Assembly (NCBI GenBank): GCA_028293725.1
Contig: JAQGOE010000046.1
Coordinates: 1-44,056 of the forward strand
From: Gammaproteobacteria bacterium
Lineage (GTDB): Bacteria > Pseudomonadota > Gammaproteobacteria > Steroidobacterales > Steroidobacteraceae
Reading direction: 5' to 3'
DNA: 44,056 bases
Positions 8,315 through 16,854 of the stretch are shown piece after piece. Position numbers and translations under genes: made by a program. Positions within the stretch are counted from its first letter, which is position 1. The number at the start of each line of letters is the position of its first letter. Below the pieces are notes generated by a model. It was given only the letters and a program-made list of their open reading frames with translations. It ran no database searches and had not been told where the DNA came from.

Positions 8315-9121
8315 TTGATCGACATCTCCGTTGTCATGGCGACCTATCGGCGCCCCACGAGCATCGTCGATGCGATCAGGAGCATTCTTGACCAAAGCGG
8401 CGTTCGAGTGGAGGTGCTCGTCGTGGATGACTGCCCTGACGGCTCGGCCGAAAGCGTCGTACTCGGTATCGGCGACCCACGTGTGCGCTATATGCGCAAC
8501 CCGCATTCATCAAACCGCCGCCCCGCCGTCCCCCGCAATGTAGGCTGGCCGTTGACCGGCGGCGAGATCCTTCATTTTGCCGACGACGACGATCTCGTTC
8601 CCGAAGGACTGTACGCGGCTGCGCTCGCGGAATTTCGCCGCTTTCCCAACATCGGTCTCGTGTTCGGCAGCATCGAAGCATTCGGGGAGCCCTCGAAAAC
8701 GTTGGTCGATGAGCAGGCACTGTTCGCACGCGCCGCGCGCCGCGCGGCGCGCCTGCAAAAACTCGGGTCGAAACTGGCATTCGCCGCCAATCTCTTGTTC
8801 CTGGAATTGCTCTTTGTCGGTGGCTCGACGCTGGTGCGGCGTCGCTGCGTCGAAGCGCTTGGAGGCCTGCCGATAACCACCGAAATCATGGAGGACGTCA
8901 ACTTTCTGGCTCAAGCCACGCGCCGGTTCGGCGTCAGATACCTGAATCGGCTGTCGCTGTATTACCGGGTCTGGCCGTCGCTAATGCACAGCCAGAAGGA
9001 TCTTCAGGCTGCTTTGGATCGCAGCTACATCCGCATGCAAGCGGACTATCGGAAAATGTTCGGGGTGTTTGATTTTTACGTGCTCAAAATCGCCGCACGT
9101 ACCTTGTTCAGATTTATCTAG
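8315..9121 (+). CDS. Family 2 glycosyltransferase
   Basis: A 268-residue GT-A enzyme. It starts with the GT2 strand-turn ISVVMATYRRP (4-14), has VEVLVVDDCPDG (32-43) and the nucleotide-sugar/metal motif HFADDDDLVP (87-96) containing DxD. Beyond about residue 125 the acceptor region is less conserved and includes a hydrophobic stretch (LAFAANLLFLELLFVGG) that may sit on the membrane. The TTG start is supported by GAGGG nine bases upstream. It is divergent from the acyltransferase gene, with which it shares the upstream region. The acceptor and donor sugar cannot be told from sequence. Confidence 0.85.
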   Translation: MIDISVVMATYRRPTSIVDAIRSILDQSGVRVEVLVVDDCPDGSAESVVLGIGDPRVRYMRNPHSSNRRPAVPRNVGWPLTGGEILHFADDDDLVPEGLYAAALAEFRRFPNIGLVFGSIEAFGEPSKTLVDEQALFARAARRAARLQKLGSKLAFAANLLFLELLFVGGSTLVRRRCVEALGGLPITTEIMEDVNFLAQATRRFGVRYLNRLSLYYRVWPSLMHSQKDLQAALDRSYIRMQADYRKMFGVFDFYVLKIAARTLFRFI

Positions 9122-9132
9122 GGCGAAGAGCC

Positions 9133-9162
9133 GGGTTTCATTTTCCGATAAAAATCGAACCC
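9133..9162. terminator. Imperfect stem-loop after the glycosyltransferase gene
   Basis: A GGGTT...ATTTT arm pairs imperfectly with AAAAAT..AACCC (one or two mismatches) just after the TAG stop. There is no T-run following, so termination is uncertain. Confidence 0.3.
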
Positions 9163-9375
9163 ATGCCGCCCCGGATACCAGGTGTCCGCCATTGCGTAAG
9201 CCTGTGTGGCACGCCGCGAAGACGGCCTCACCTTGCGCCAGGGTATCCAAACCCAGCGCCCCGCGCGGATCCGCAAGGCACCGTATGGGAACCGAGTCGA
9301 GGGACCTGCCTAAGCTTACTTGGCACCGCAAAGTATGCGAACCCGGGGGCGCCGAATTCTCGTAGAATCCCTCCC

Positions 9376-11130
9376 ATGACCGCTCAGGACCTCACGACCA
9401 TCGCGGAACAATCGGACTTCCGGGAGACCGGCCGCACCGACGAGGTGGAGCGCCTCTGCGAAGCGTTCGCTCGTGAATGGCCCGACGCCGTTCGGCGGAT
9501 CGAATTCGGGCGCTCGGCCGAAGGGCGACCCATGCTCGCACTGCTGGTATCGAAGGCCGATCCCCACAAAGTACCGGTGCTCATGCTTCAGGGTGGAATT
9601 CATCCCGGCGAGAGCGACGGCAAGGATGCGGGATTCATGACCGTGCGGGACATCCTGCGCGGCTCGGCGGCGCCCGGGGTTCTCGAGCGAATTGCCATCC
9701 TGTTTGTCCCCGCGTTCAATGTGGACGGCCATGAGCGGTTCGGCCGCTGGAATCGCCCGAATCAGAATGGCCCCGAGCAGACGGGTTGGCGCACGACCGC
9801 GCAGAACCTGAACCTGAATCGCGATTACATGAAGGCTGAAGCGCCGGAAATGCAGGCGATGCTCGGCCTGTTGTGCGAGTGGGATCCGGTTGTCTGTGCC
9901 GACATTCATGTCACCGACGGGGCGGACTTCGAGCCCGACATCTCGCTCCAGGCGGAGCCGATCAACCAAGGCGATCCGCAGTTGTTCGAAAGTGGCCGCG
10001 AACTGCGCGACCAGTTGATCGATAAGCTCGCTGCACAGGGATCGCTGCCGCTACCTTTCTATCCAGATCTTGCGAAAACGGACGATCCGGCCTCGGGATT
10101 CCTTCTAACTGTTTACTCGCCGCGCTTCTCCACGGGATATTTTCCGCAGCGAAATCGCTTCACGATTCTCGTGGAGACGCACTCGTGGAAGGATTACGCA
10201 ACGCGCATCCGCGTGACTTGTAACACCATTGTGGGACTCGCCGAACTTGTCGCGATGCATGGATCGAGATGGGAAATCGAGGCGCACCAGGCCGACGAAG
10301 ACTCGATCCGGATAGGCGGCTCAGACGTAACACTCGCCTACAAGTCCAGGTGGCGTGAGCCCACTGGAGCGGCGGGGATATCCCAGGAGCCCGACGCCAG
10401 CGGCGCGGAGATGATCGAGTTCAGGGGCTACGCGTACACCCGCGAGCCCTCGCCCGTCTCGGGCGACCTGGTGACGGTGTATGACCCGAGCACTCCGCAA
10501 ATCTGGAAGGTCCCGTACCGGAATCGAGTCGAGGCCGTGCTGGTCGTTAGAGCGCCGCTCGGGGGATATGTGGTACCGGCGGGCTATGCGAAGGAGATTG
10601 GCAGCAAGCTGTCGTTGCATGGGATCTCTTTCGAGCCTGTGCCTGAAGTCATCGACACAGTGCGCGTGGAGGTGTTTCGCGCGACCCAGGCGACCTTTTC
10701 AACAACTCCCTTTGAAGGGCGGATGCGAGCGAGCTTCGACGGCAGGTGGACTCGCGAATCTCATAACATAGCGGTCAGCGCCTTGTTCGTGCCGATCGCA
10801 CAACCTCTGGCGCGACTCGTCATGGCGTTGCTCGAGCCGCAGGCCCCCGACTCACTCGCGGCCTGGGGATTTTTCAACGCCTGCTTTGAGCAGAAAGAAC
10901 ATATGGAGCCTTACGTGGCCGAACAGATTGCGCGCGAAATGCTGGAGAAGCATCCGCAGTTGCGCGAGGAATTCACGACCCTGCTGGCGCAAGATCCCGC
11001 CTTCGCGGCGGATCCCAGTGCGCGGTTGAATTTCTTCCTGACCCGACATTCGTCGCACGACGACCAATACAACCTCTATCCTGTGTTTCGTGTGGATGAG
11101 CTCCTCGTGTCGAGTGCCCCCGGAGCATGA
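9376..11130 (+). CDS. M14 family zinc carboxypeptidase-like protein
   Basis: A 584-residue protein whose N-terminal half has the M14 layout: GGIHPGES with zinc ligands H76 and E79, a substrate-binding NLNRDY (146-151), third zinc ligand H178 in DIHVTDG, and ILVETHSWKDY, which carries the probable general-base glutamate. No signal peptide is visible, so it may be cytoplasmic or exported another way. The C-terminal 250 residues form an additional domain without a motif I recognise. The start is the ATG at 9376; the open frame further upstream (to 9163) lies in the intergenic stretch and has unlikely composition. Its stop overlaps the ATG of the PAP2 gene (ATGA), so the two are translationally coupled. 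Confidence 0.85.
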   Translation: MTAQDLTTIAEQSDFRETGRTDEVERLCEAFAREWPDAVRRIEFGRSAEGRPMLALLVSKADPHKVPVLMLQGGIHPGESDGKDAGFMTVRDILRGSAAPGVLERIAILFVPAFNVDGHERFGRWNRPNQNGPEQTGWRTTAQNLNLNRDYMKAEAPEMQAMLGLLCEWDPVVCADIHVTDGADFEPDISLQAEPINQGDPQLFESGRELRDQLIDKLAAQGSLPLPFYPDLAKTDDPASGFLLTVYSPRFSTGYFPQRNRFTILVETHSWKDYATRIRVTCNTIVGLAELVAMHGSRWEIEAHQADEDSIRIGGSDVTLAYKSRWREPTGAAGISQEPDASGAEMIEFRGYAYTREPSPVSGDLVTVYDPSTPQIWKVPYRNRVEAVLVVRAPLGGYVVPAGYAKEIGSKLSLHGISFEPVPEVIDTVRVEVFRATQATFSTTPFEGRMRASFDGRWTRESHNIAVSALFVPIAQPLARLVMALLEPQAPDSLAAWGFFNACFEQKEHMEPYVAEQIAREMLEKHPQLREEFTTLLAQDPAFAADPSARLNFFLTRHSSHDDQYNLYPVFRVDELLVSSAPGA

Positions 11131-12173
11131 GCGGCCTCATGAGATGTCTGCGATGGGCGGGAATCATCGTCGGGGTGGCGGGATTTCTTTCGGGATGCGC
11201 CACGGTGTCGGGGCGAAAGCAGGGCGATACGGCTGTCGCGAATGCGGGCTCGAATGCAAGTGGGGGCACCGACGCAAGTACCGGCCCCAACGCGGGCACG
11301 AGCACTAACGCAAGCAGTAGCGCGAGCGCAAGCAACAATGCGGGCGCGGGCACCGACACTGTCGCCCAAAAGAGCGCAAACACCACCACGAACACCGGTA
11401 GCAACGCCGGCCCCGGCGCCAATCCAGGCCCCAACGCCAACTACTACTCCGGTTCGCCGGCCGACCAACACCCCCTCCTTCACGACATCGAGGCCTACTA
11501 CACCTCACCCCTTCGCTGGGATGTCAAGGACTGGGCGTTCTTCGCCGGAGCCGTCGGTCTCGTCGCCGGGGCTCATCACTACGACACCCAGGTGCGCACC
11601 CACTTCATCAAGCAAGGTGTTCAACCCATCGGGGGAAGCACCAAGGATCTGCAGGATGCCGCCCCGGCAGCCGCGGCGGTGGTGGGCACCTGGCTCTACG
11701 CGAACCTGATCGACAGCAGCGACGGACACCGCGAGGCGTGGAATATGGTCGAGGCCGGCGGGCTCGCCTCGGTCACCACTTACGCGTTGAAGTATGTCGC
11801 TGCGCGCGAGCGACCCGACCAGACCAGTGATCCGAACAAGTGGCGCGCCAGCGGCTCGTCCTTTCCCTCGTTCCACGCAGCCGCCGCATTCGCTGTTGGG
11901 TCGGTACTCGCGGAATCGGGTAATGACGAATATCGCTGGATACGGCGATTCCTCGGCTACGGCGCCATCGCTGGTTTCACGGCATATGAGCGACTGAAGC
12001 ACAACGCCCATTGGCTATCAGACGATGTCGCTGGCGCCGCGATCGGAGGCGCTACGGCGCACTTCGTGCTGGAACGAGATGCGGCGCGCCGTGAGGCTCG
12101 GAAGAACTACTCCGTGTCACTCGTACCGCTCGAGGGCGGTGCAATGTTGACTTACAGTCTGACGATCCAATAG
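11127..12173 (+). CDS. PAP2-family phosphatase lipoprotein with low-complexity linker
   Basis: A 348-residue protein with a lipoprotein signal peptide (lipobox LSGC, lipidated Cys 24). Residues about 32-107 are almost entirely Asn, Ala, Gly, Ser and Thr, a flexible linker. A PAP2 phosphatase domain follows: K222-x6-RP (229-230), PSFH at 247-250 in place of the usual PSGH, and R289-x5-H295-x3-D299. All catalytic residues of the vanadium-haloperoxidase/PAP2 fold are therefore present. It probably hydrolyses a phosphate or pyrophosphate ester, perhaps a lipid phosphate, in the periplasm while tethered to the membrane. Coupled by a 4-base overlap to the M14 peptidase gene upstream. Confidence 0.87.
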   Translation: MSGLMRCLRWAGIIVGVAGFLSGCATVSGRKQGDTAVANAGSNASGGTDASTGPNAGTSTNASSSASASNNAGAGTDTVAQKSANTTTNTGSNAGPGANPGPNANYYSGSPADQHPLLHDIEAYYTSPLRWDVKDWAFFAGAVGLVAGAHHYDTQVRTHFIKQGVQPIGGSTKDLQDAAPAAAAVVGTWLYANLIDSSDGHREAWNMVEAGGLASVTTYALKYVAARERPDQTSDPNKWRASGSSFPSFHAAAAFAVGSVLAESGNDEYRWIRRFLGYGAIAGFTAYERLKHNAHWLSDDVAGAAIGGATAHFVLERDAARREARKNYSVSLVPLEGGAMLTYSLTIQ

Positions 12174-12177
12174 CGCG

Positions 12178-13221
12178 TTACCGGGAAGTGGTCCGCCACT
12201 GCTGCGTAGAGATTGTGCAGGTGGGCGGCAATGTCCACTCTATATCCTCAGCATGGGGTGGCATGCCCGCATTGCCCGGGTTGAGCATTGCCTGGGAGAC
12301 CCGCAGGCCGATGGGCCAAGCGCCCTTGATATAGGCAATGACAGCCAGGATTTGCTGGTCGGTGAGCAGGTCAGCATAAGCCGGCATGTACGTTCGCGCG
12401 GCCGGAAAGGAAGACGGGAAGCGCCCGTCACGGGCCATGTAGAACAACTCCTCGTCTGAATGCGCCCAGGTGTGTCCGCTCTGATCGTGCGCGGGCGCGC
12501 GCCTGCCCGCATATTGGTCCTCGAGTTGCCAAAGCGGCTGCCCCTGCAGCCGACGGCCGTGGCATCCGGCACACCAACGCTGGTAGACGAGCTTCCCAGC
12601 GGCGACCTTTGTCACATCTTTGGCATCCGCGAAATGAATCACTAGAGTTCTGAGCTCTCCGGCCAATTTGTCCGCCGACAGACTGTCAGCCAGTAGCTTC
12701 TCGAAGCGTCCCTCCGGCGTTACCACATAGAGAAAAGAGCTGTGGTCCACCGTGTACTCACCGTTACCGAGACCACGCACGCGGTAGTAGACATGAAACT
12801 GCCGCGCCGCTTCGCTGATCCGCTGTGGATCACCCCGCAGACCGACAATGTGGGAGTTGAATGCCGCCATGTATTGCGCCATGCGCTTCGCGGTGTCGCG
12901 CTCCGGGTCGAGCGTAATGAAAATCGGCTGGACCCGCTCAGCGAGGGGGCCGAGCGAGTCCAGCGCCTCCCCTATTCTCAGGAGCACGGTGGGACAAATG
13001 TCGGGACAGGATGTGTACCCGAAATAGACGAGGAGCCATTTGCCGCGGTAGGTCGAGTCGGTGACCTCACGCCCATCTGGTGTCTGAAGCGCGAAATGGC
13101 CGGAAATCGACGGGGCTGGCGCCTTGGCATCCGGTGGCGCCGCCGTTTGCGACGGCGCCCCGGTACCGGCAGTCGTACACAACATCAATGCGACCGCGAA
13201 CAGCGCGGCAACCCTTGGCAT
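12178..13221 (-). CDS. SCO1/SenC copper chaperone fused to cytochrome c
   Basis: A 347-residue exported protein with a signal peptide (residues 1-22). The N-terminal domain is SCO1/SenC: thioredoxin-like with copper-binding CPDIC (72-76) and distal His 160 in TVDHSS. The C-terminal domain is a class I cytochrome c with haem motif CAGCH (217-221) and a probable axial Met in YMPAY (279). SCO proteins deliver copper to cytochrome oxidase or act as thiol-disulfide reductases; the haem domain suggests redox coupling. It follows the multicopper oxidase gene by 20 bases on the same strand, so the pair is probably an operon for periplasmic copper redox chemistry. The C-terminal tail after residue 310 has no recognisable domain. 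Confidence 0.88.
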   Translation of the reverse strand: MPRVAALFAVALMLCTTAGTGAPSQTAAPPDAKAPAPSISGHFALQTPDGREVTDSTYRGKWLLVYFGYTSCPDICPTVLLRIGEALDSLGPLAERVQPIFITLDPERDTAKRMAQYMAAFNSHIVGLRGDPQRISEAARQFHVYYRVRGLGNGEYTVDHSSFLYVVTPEGRFEKLLADSLSADKLAGELRTLVIHFADAKDVTKVAAGKLVYQRWCAGCHGRRLQGQPLWQLEDQYAGRRAPAHDQSGHTWAHSDEELFYMARDGRFPSSFPAARTYMPAYADLLTDQQILAVIAYIKGAWPIGLRVSQAMLNPGNAGMPPHAEDIEWTLPPTCTISTQQWRTTSR

Positions 13222-13241
13222 TGTGGTCCCCGCCCCTGAGT

Positions 13242-14891
13242 CTAGGGCGCCACGGCAGGCGGAGTTCCAGGTAATACCCGAATGATGGCCATCATTCCGC
13301 CGTCCTCATGGCCGAGGATGTGGCAGTGATAAACAAAGTCGCCAATGTCAGGGCCGCGGAAGTCGGCCCGTACGGTCACGCTCGGGTAGGGACCGGTCCC
13401 CGACCAGAAGGGCACCTGAATCGTGTCGTAGAACTGCTGTTGAGCGGGCGGTACCGGCACCCCGTTAACGGCCATCAGCAAAAAATGAATCTGGTGCAGG
13501 TGGAACTCGTGATTTTCCTCAGCCCGATTCTGAATCGTCCAATCTTCCACAGCGCCCTGCATCGTCGTGATGGCCGGCGGGGCGTTGGCATCGAATAGAG
13601 TAGGCGTCGCACCGTCGACGGTGATGAAGAAATTCGTGGGGCTATTCGGGTCGGTTGGATCTGACAGCACTTCCGAGAAGTACAGTGTGCGGGCCGCCGT
13701 CGGCGTGAGACTCGCCAGCCCTGCGAACCGATTGCCAGCCACCACGCCCGACGCGGACTCCGTAACCGGCAGTGACGGCGGGCTCGAGCTCGTTTGAATG
13801 ACGGCCAGCGGGCGCGTCGGATCGGAATCCCCGAACGGTCCAGTAGCGATGTTGAGTGTCTGAAAAACCGCTTTTTTGACGCTCGCCGAAGGCGCGGTAA
13901 CTATGAACTCGGCCCGACCGGCGGTGGCGATCAATATATCGGTCTGAGTCAGTGTCTGGCCGGTCTTCGTGCCGTCCTGCGAGCCGATCGGTACACCGTC
14001 CAGCGCGACCAGGGTCAGAGGCTGCGGGACATTGTCATACAGGAGTTGCAGATCCAGGATTGAATCGGCCGAGGAGTTCGAGACTCGCCAGAACTCCTTC
14101 TTACCCGTCTGCATCTTTATGACGCTCGGGATGAAACCGGGCGTCGGTGTCGAGACAAAAGGAATCGGCACATAGTTCAGGGACAAGTCCCACGAGGGAA
14201 CGTTGCCACCCGGTGCCGGGGCCCCAGCCACGAGTTGGTCGCGAACGACGAGGATCCGCTCGGGGAGGCCGGCGACCGCGGGTTCGAAATTTGCAATACC
14301 GCCGACAATGATGGCCCCCGATGCGCCGCCCTGCACGGCAGCCTCAGCAATACCGTGGACGTGAGGGTGATACCAGTACATCCCGGGCGGCTCGTTGGTC
14401 GGAAAATGCAGGGTGTACTGAAAGCTCTCGCCGGAGTTGATGATCGTGTGAATCACCTGGTCACTGTGGCACGCGGGAGAAGTGTTCGTGCCGTGGTAGT
14501 GAACGTTCAGCGAGGTGATGGTCATCGTCGCATCACCACAGCGATTCGACGAATTGGAGACGACCTCGGTCGGGGATCCCGGCGGAGGTGCCGGCACCTG
14601 GTTGGTGACGGTGACATTCAGTGTGTCACCGGGCAAAACGTGGAGAGTGGGTCCTTCAAAACCATTGGGAGTGGTGAAACAAAACAGCGTGCGACCCGCC
14701 GAGTCCACGGTGGTGAAGTAGTTAAAAGTCACGTTGAGTACGCCTCTTGAGCTAAAGAGCTCGGGCGGCGCCGTCACCACACTGCCGGCCGCGGGGCGGG
14801 GGCAAGGAGAGCCGCTCTGCGCGAATGCAGACAGCGGGAAGAGAATCAAAAGACCAACTATGAGCAGAAGGTGACGAGCGCTCCTAACCAT
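13242..14891 (-). CDS. Secreted multicopper oxidase
   Basis: A 549-residue three-cupredoxin oxidase with a Sec signal peptide (1-24). All four copper-ligand motifs are visible: HYHG (131-134), HPHVHG (175-180), HEFHLH (461-466) and HCHILGHEDGGMM (522-534), which includes the type 1 copper Cys and a Met axial ligand. It oxidises a substrate (metal ion, phenol or other) and reduces oxygen to water in the periplasm. No Met-rich loop of the CueO kind is seen, so cuprous oxidase activity is not specially indicated. A Shine-Dalgarno AAAGGGGG lies about nine bases before the ATG. It leads the operon with the SCO1-cytochrome c gene. Confidence 0.9.
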   Translation of the reverse strand: MVRSARHLLLIVGLLILFPLSAFAQSGSPCPRPAAGSVVTAPPELFSSRGVLNVTFNYFTTVDSAGRTLFCFTTPNGFEGPTLHVLPGDTLNVTVTNQVPAPPPGSPTEVVSNSSNRCGDATMTITSLNVHYHGTNTSPACHSDQVIHTIINSGESFQYTLHFPTNEPPGMYWYHPHVHGIAEAAVQGGASGAIIVGGIANFEPAVAGLPERILVVRDQLVAGAPAPGGNVPSWDLSLNYVPIPFVSTPTPGFIPSVIKMQTGKKEFWRVSNSSADSILDLQLLYDNVPQPLTLVALDGVPIGSQDGTKTGQTLTQTDILIATAGRAEFIVTAPSASVKKAVFQTLNIATGPFGDSDPTRPLAVIQTSSSPPSLPVTESASGVVAGNRFAGLASLTPTAARTLYFSEVLSDPTDPNSPTNFFITVDGATPTLFDANAPPAITTMQGAVEDWTIQNRAEENHEFHLHQIHFLLMAVNGVPVPPAQQQFYDTIQVPFWSGTGPYPSVTVRADFRGPDIGDFVYHCHILGHEDGGMMAIIRVLPGTPPAVAP

Positions 14892-14977
14892 GTCGAGTTC
14901 CCCCTTTGACGGTGTTCCCTGAAACGAAGGGGGGTTCTAGCACCAGGATCGGCGCCGGAACATGAACCCGAGTATCC

Positions 14978-14991
14978 ATCCAGTACTGGAT
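14978..14991. promoter_or_regulatory. 14-bp perfect palindrome upstream of the multicopper oxidase
   Basis: ATCCAGTACTGGAT is its own reverse complement and lies about 90 bases before the oxidase start. A GATACT sequence just downstream on the minus strand could be a -10 box, though no -35 box was recognised. It may be an operator for a metal or redox regulator; the sequence does not match the CueR box I know. Confidence 0.4.
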
Positions 14992-15020
14992 AGTTTGATC
15001 CACGCCGACGCGGCGACCTT

Positions 15021-15740
15021 CTAAGGATCGCGGCGGGCATCGCCGCCCGCCCATCTCACAACACCCTGACAGGGCTCGAGGAAACGGGTGACGTTGGGAA
15101 GAAAACCCATCGTTCTAACCAGGGCGAATGCCCGGATGTCAGTGTGTGGAAGTGCTTCCTGTAGCTTGGTGGCAGCAGCAAGTATGGTGCGGCCTTTTGT
15201 GATGACGTCGTCGACGAGGACAATTCGTCGGGGCGCATCGGAAAGGTCGAGCACGGAAAATGAATCGCAGTGTTGTTGAAGGGTTGGACGATCGGCGTTG
15301 AGTGCCGTCGCGGACTTACGAACTGGGAAACGACGCTGCAGGCCCGGCCAGACGGAGCCGCCCAGTCGAACGCCGTGCAATGCCAGGGCGAGACGTTCGG
15401 CGGCCCACACCCGGGTTGCGGATGGGTTACTGCTAGGGACCGGGACGAAAGTCACGTCTGCGCCGAACACGTCCCCCAACCATTGATATCTCGAAGTCTG
15501 TTCGCGAACGACGCCGGCGTAGGCTGGAAGCCACTCCGGATCACCTGACTTCAGCCTCGCGCATAGCTGACGCGATACCTCGGAGACGAAGCCGCCTCCT
15601 CGCGGCGAATAGATGTAACACGAGCAATACGAAACGCTGCGGAGGGCTGGATAAAAACGCTCGTCCGGTGAACCGAAGGTTGAGCTCTCTAGGCTACATG
15701 CCGGAGTCGTCCTCGAGACCCGGCGGGGATGCGGGTGCAG
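15021..15740 (-). CDS. Phosphoribosyltransferase-like protein, start codon unclear
   Basis: The C-terminal half carries a type I phosphoribosyltransferase PRPP loop, RIVLVDDVITKGRTILAAA, preceded by a hood-like region with VTFVPVPSSNPS, as in ComF-type proteins. The reading frame stays protein-like far upstream, including YPALRSVSYCSCYIYSPRGGG, which looks like a real N-terminal domain with two close cysteines. No ATG, GTG or TTG occurs in frame between the relaxase C-terminal region and TTG 15479, so the start is unresolved. The coordinates use a CTG at 15740 inside the relaxase gene as the farthest likely beginning. Initiation at 15479 would remove the cysteine region. It is the last gene of the transfer operon. 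A role in transfer, nucleotide salvage or host interaction is unknown. Confidence 0.6.
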   Translation of the reverse strand: MHPHPRRVSRTTPACSLESSTFGSPDERFYPALRSVSYCSCYIYSPRGGGFVSEVSRQLCARLKSGDPEWLPAYAGVVREQTSRYQWLGDVFGADVTFVPVPSSNPSATRVWAAERLALALHGVRLGGSVWPGLQRRFPVRKSATALNADRPTLQQHCDSFSVLDLSDAPRRIVLVDDVITKGRTILAAATKLQEALPHTDIRAFALVRTMGFLPNVTRFLEPCQGVVRWAGGDARRDP

Positions 15741-16809
15741 CGTCTCGATCCGCCTCGCGGTCCACTCGGGGCTCGCGGTCCGTGCGGGATTCCCGATCCA
15801 CGCGGGACTCGCGGTCCATGCGGGGTTCGCGACCCCGATCGGGTCCCGAGCGGTGCTCCTCGTGCCGTTCTTGGCTTTTGTCCGTGGCCGCCCGCTCTTC
15901 GGAACTACTTTCCGCCTCCTTTGGCCGCATGCGCAACCAGGATTGCACGGCGTCGCGGCGGATTTCCGCAACGCTCCTCGTATCGACCACCTTCTCGTCC
16001 TGCGAACTGGTCTTTTCGGCGGGCGCGAGTTGGTTCGAGCGGTCCACACGGGCAGCGACTCGCGCTCTGTAATCCTCCCGCAATCGCGCACGCACTCCCG
16101 GATCCAGTTCTTCCACCTTGCCACGATAGAACTCCATGGGGATGTGAACCATCGGCTGTCTGTCAATTCCTTGTGCCGCCAGGCTCCGATGATCGACGCG
16201 TGCCTCGATGTTAGCGTCGCGCAGCGCCCCGTTCATAAGCGCGGCCCATCGCTCGCGGACGGCCGTGTACTGCTCACTACCGTCGGGCATCCCCCGTTTT
16301 GCGCGCTCCAAGGCTCCCATATCGAGCCCCGCTTTCGCACCTAACCCAGTCGGTGTCACCTCGCGGGTCGTGGTCAACAGGTGGGCGTGAAAATGACGCG
16401 GATCCCCGCCCGCCTTGGGGTCGTGAATCGCCAGGTCCACGGCTGTGCCATTCCGGTCCGAAAGCTCCCGGGCGAAGGAACGCGCCAGCGCCAAGCGTTG
16501 TGTCGCAGACAATTCGGATGGCAGAGCAACCTGGAATTCCCGTGCAACCCGGGAATTGTGCCGCTTCTCCGCGGCCTCCGCAGCGTTCCAGAGACTAGCT
16601 CTGTCCCGCGCCCACTCCATCGACGATTCACCGAATTGGGATGGCAGAAAAATCTCGGTGTGCGTGACATCCTTTCGGCGTAAGTGGTTGTGCACCTTAT
16701 CCGTGCGCTCATCTCGGATGCGCTCGCCGGCACGATATGCCGCTGCCGCTGTAGCCTTCTGACCTGCGGAGCGTTTGATGGGTTTGATGTCGATGCGAAA
16801 CATAGCCAT
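15694..16809 (-). CDS. mobA: MobA/MobL family relaxase
   Basis: A 371-residue relaxase that would nick one strand at oriT and carry it covalently into the recipient. The N-terminus FRIDIKPIKRSAGQKATAAAAYRAGERI is the MobA/MobL signature with a probable catalytic Tyr (Y25), and the metal-binding triad HFHAH is at 139-143. The segment LGAKAGLDMGALERAKRGMPDG region fits the same domain. After about residue 300 the protein is highly charged, ending in five degenerate DRE repeats (about 335-360), probably disordered. It is much shorter than TraA/MobA proteins with helicase or primase domains. GGAGG lies nine bases before the ATG. It follows the second coupling-protein gene on the same strand. Confidence 0.88.
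   Translation of the reverse strand: MAMFRIDIKPIKRSAGQKATAAAAYRAGERIRDERTDKVHNHLRRKDVTHTEIFLPSQFGESSMEWARDRASLWNAAEAAEKRHNSRVAREFQVALPSELSATQRLALARSFARELSDRNGTAVDLAIHDPKAGGDPRHFHAHLLTTTREVTPTGLGAKAGLDMGALERAKRGMPDGSEQYTAVRERWAALMNGALRDANIEARVDHRSLAAQGIDRQPMVHIPMEFYRGKVEELDPGVRARLREDYRARVAARVDRSNQLAPAEKTSSQDEKVVDTRSVAEIRRDAVQSWLRMRPKEAESSSEERAATDKSQERHEEHRSGPDRGREPRMDRESRVDRESRTDREPRVDREADRDAAPASPPGLEDDSGM
15745..15845 (-). repeat. Degenerate DRE-coding repeats in the relaxase tail
   Basis: Short direct repeats around GACCGCGAGTCCCG-like units encode a run of Asp-Arg-Glu motifs at the relaxase C-terminus. Boundaries are approximate. The repeats give a charged, probably unstructured tail. Confidence 0.5.
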
Positions 16810-16854
16810 GCGACCACATCCTCCATGATGCGTCGGTAAAAGTGATCTCTCCGC

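Noticed and set aside
9310..9375. A tRNA-like GGTTCG sequence on the minus strand
   Set aside because: Acceptor, D and anticodon stems could not be found around it.
15741..16166. Upstream extension of the phosphoribosyltransferase frame
   Set aside because: This part is the relaxase gene read in another frame; its translation is Arg/Pro-rich with no motif.
14892..16854. Search for an oriT near the relaxase gene
   Set aside because: No sequence like the known MobA nick region and no suitable long hairpin next to it; the ATCCAGTACTGGAT palindrome is closer to the oxidase gene and better read as an operator.
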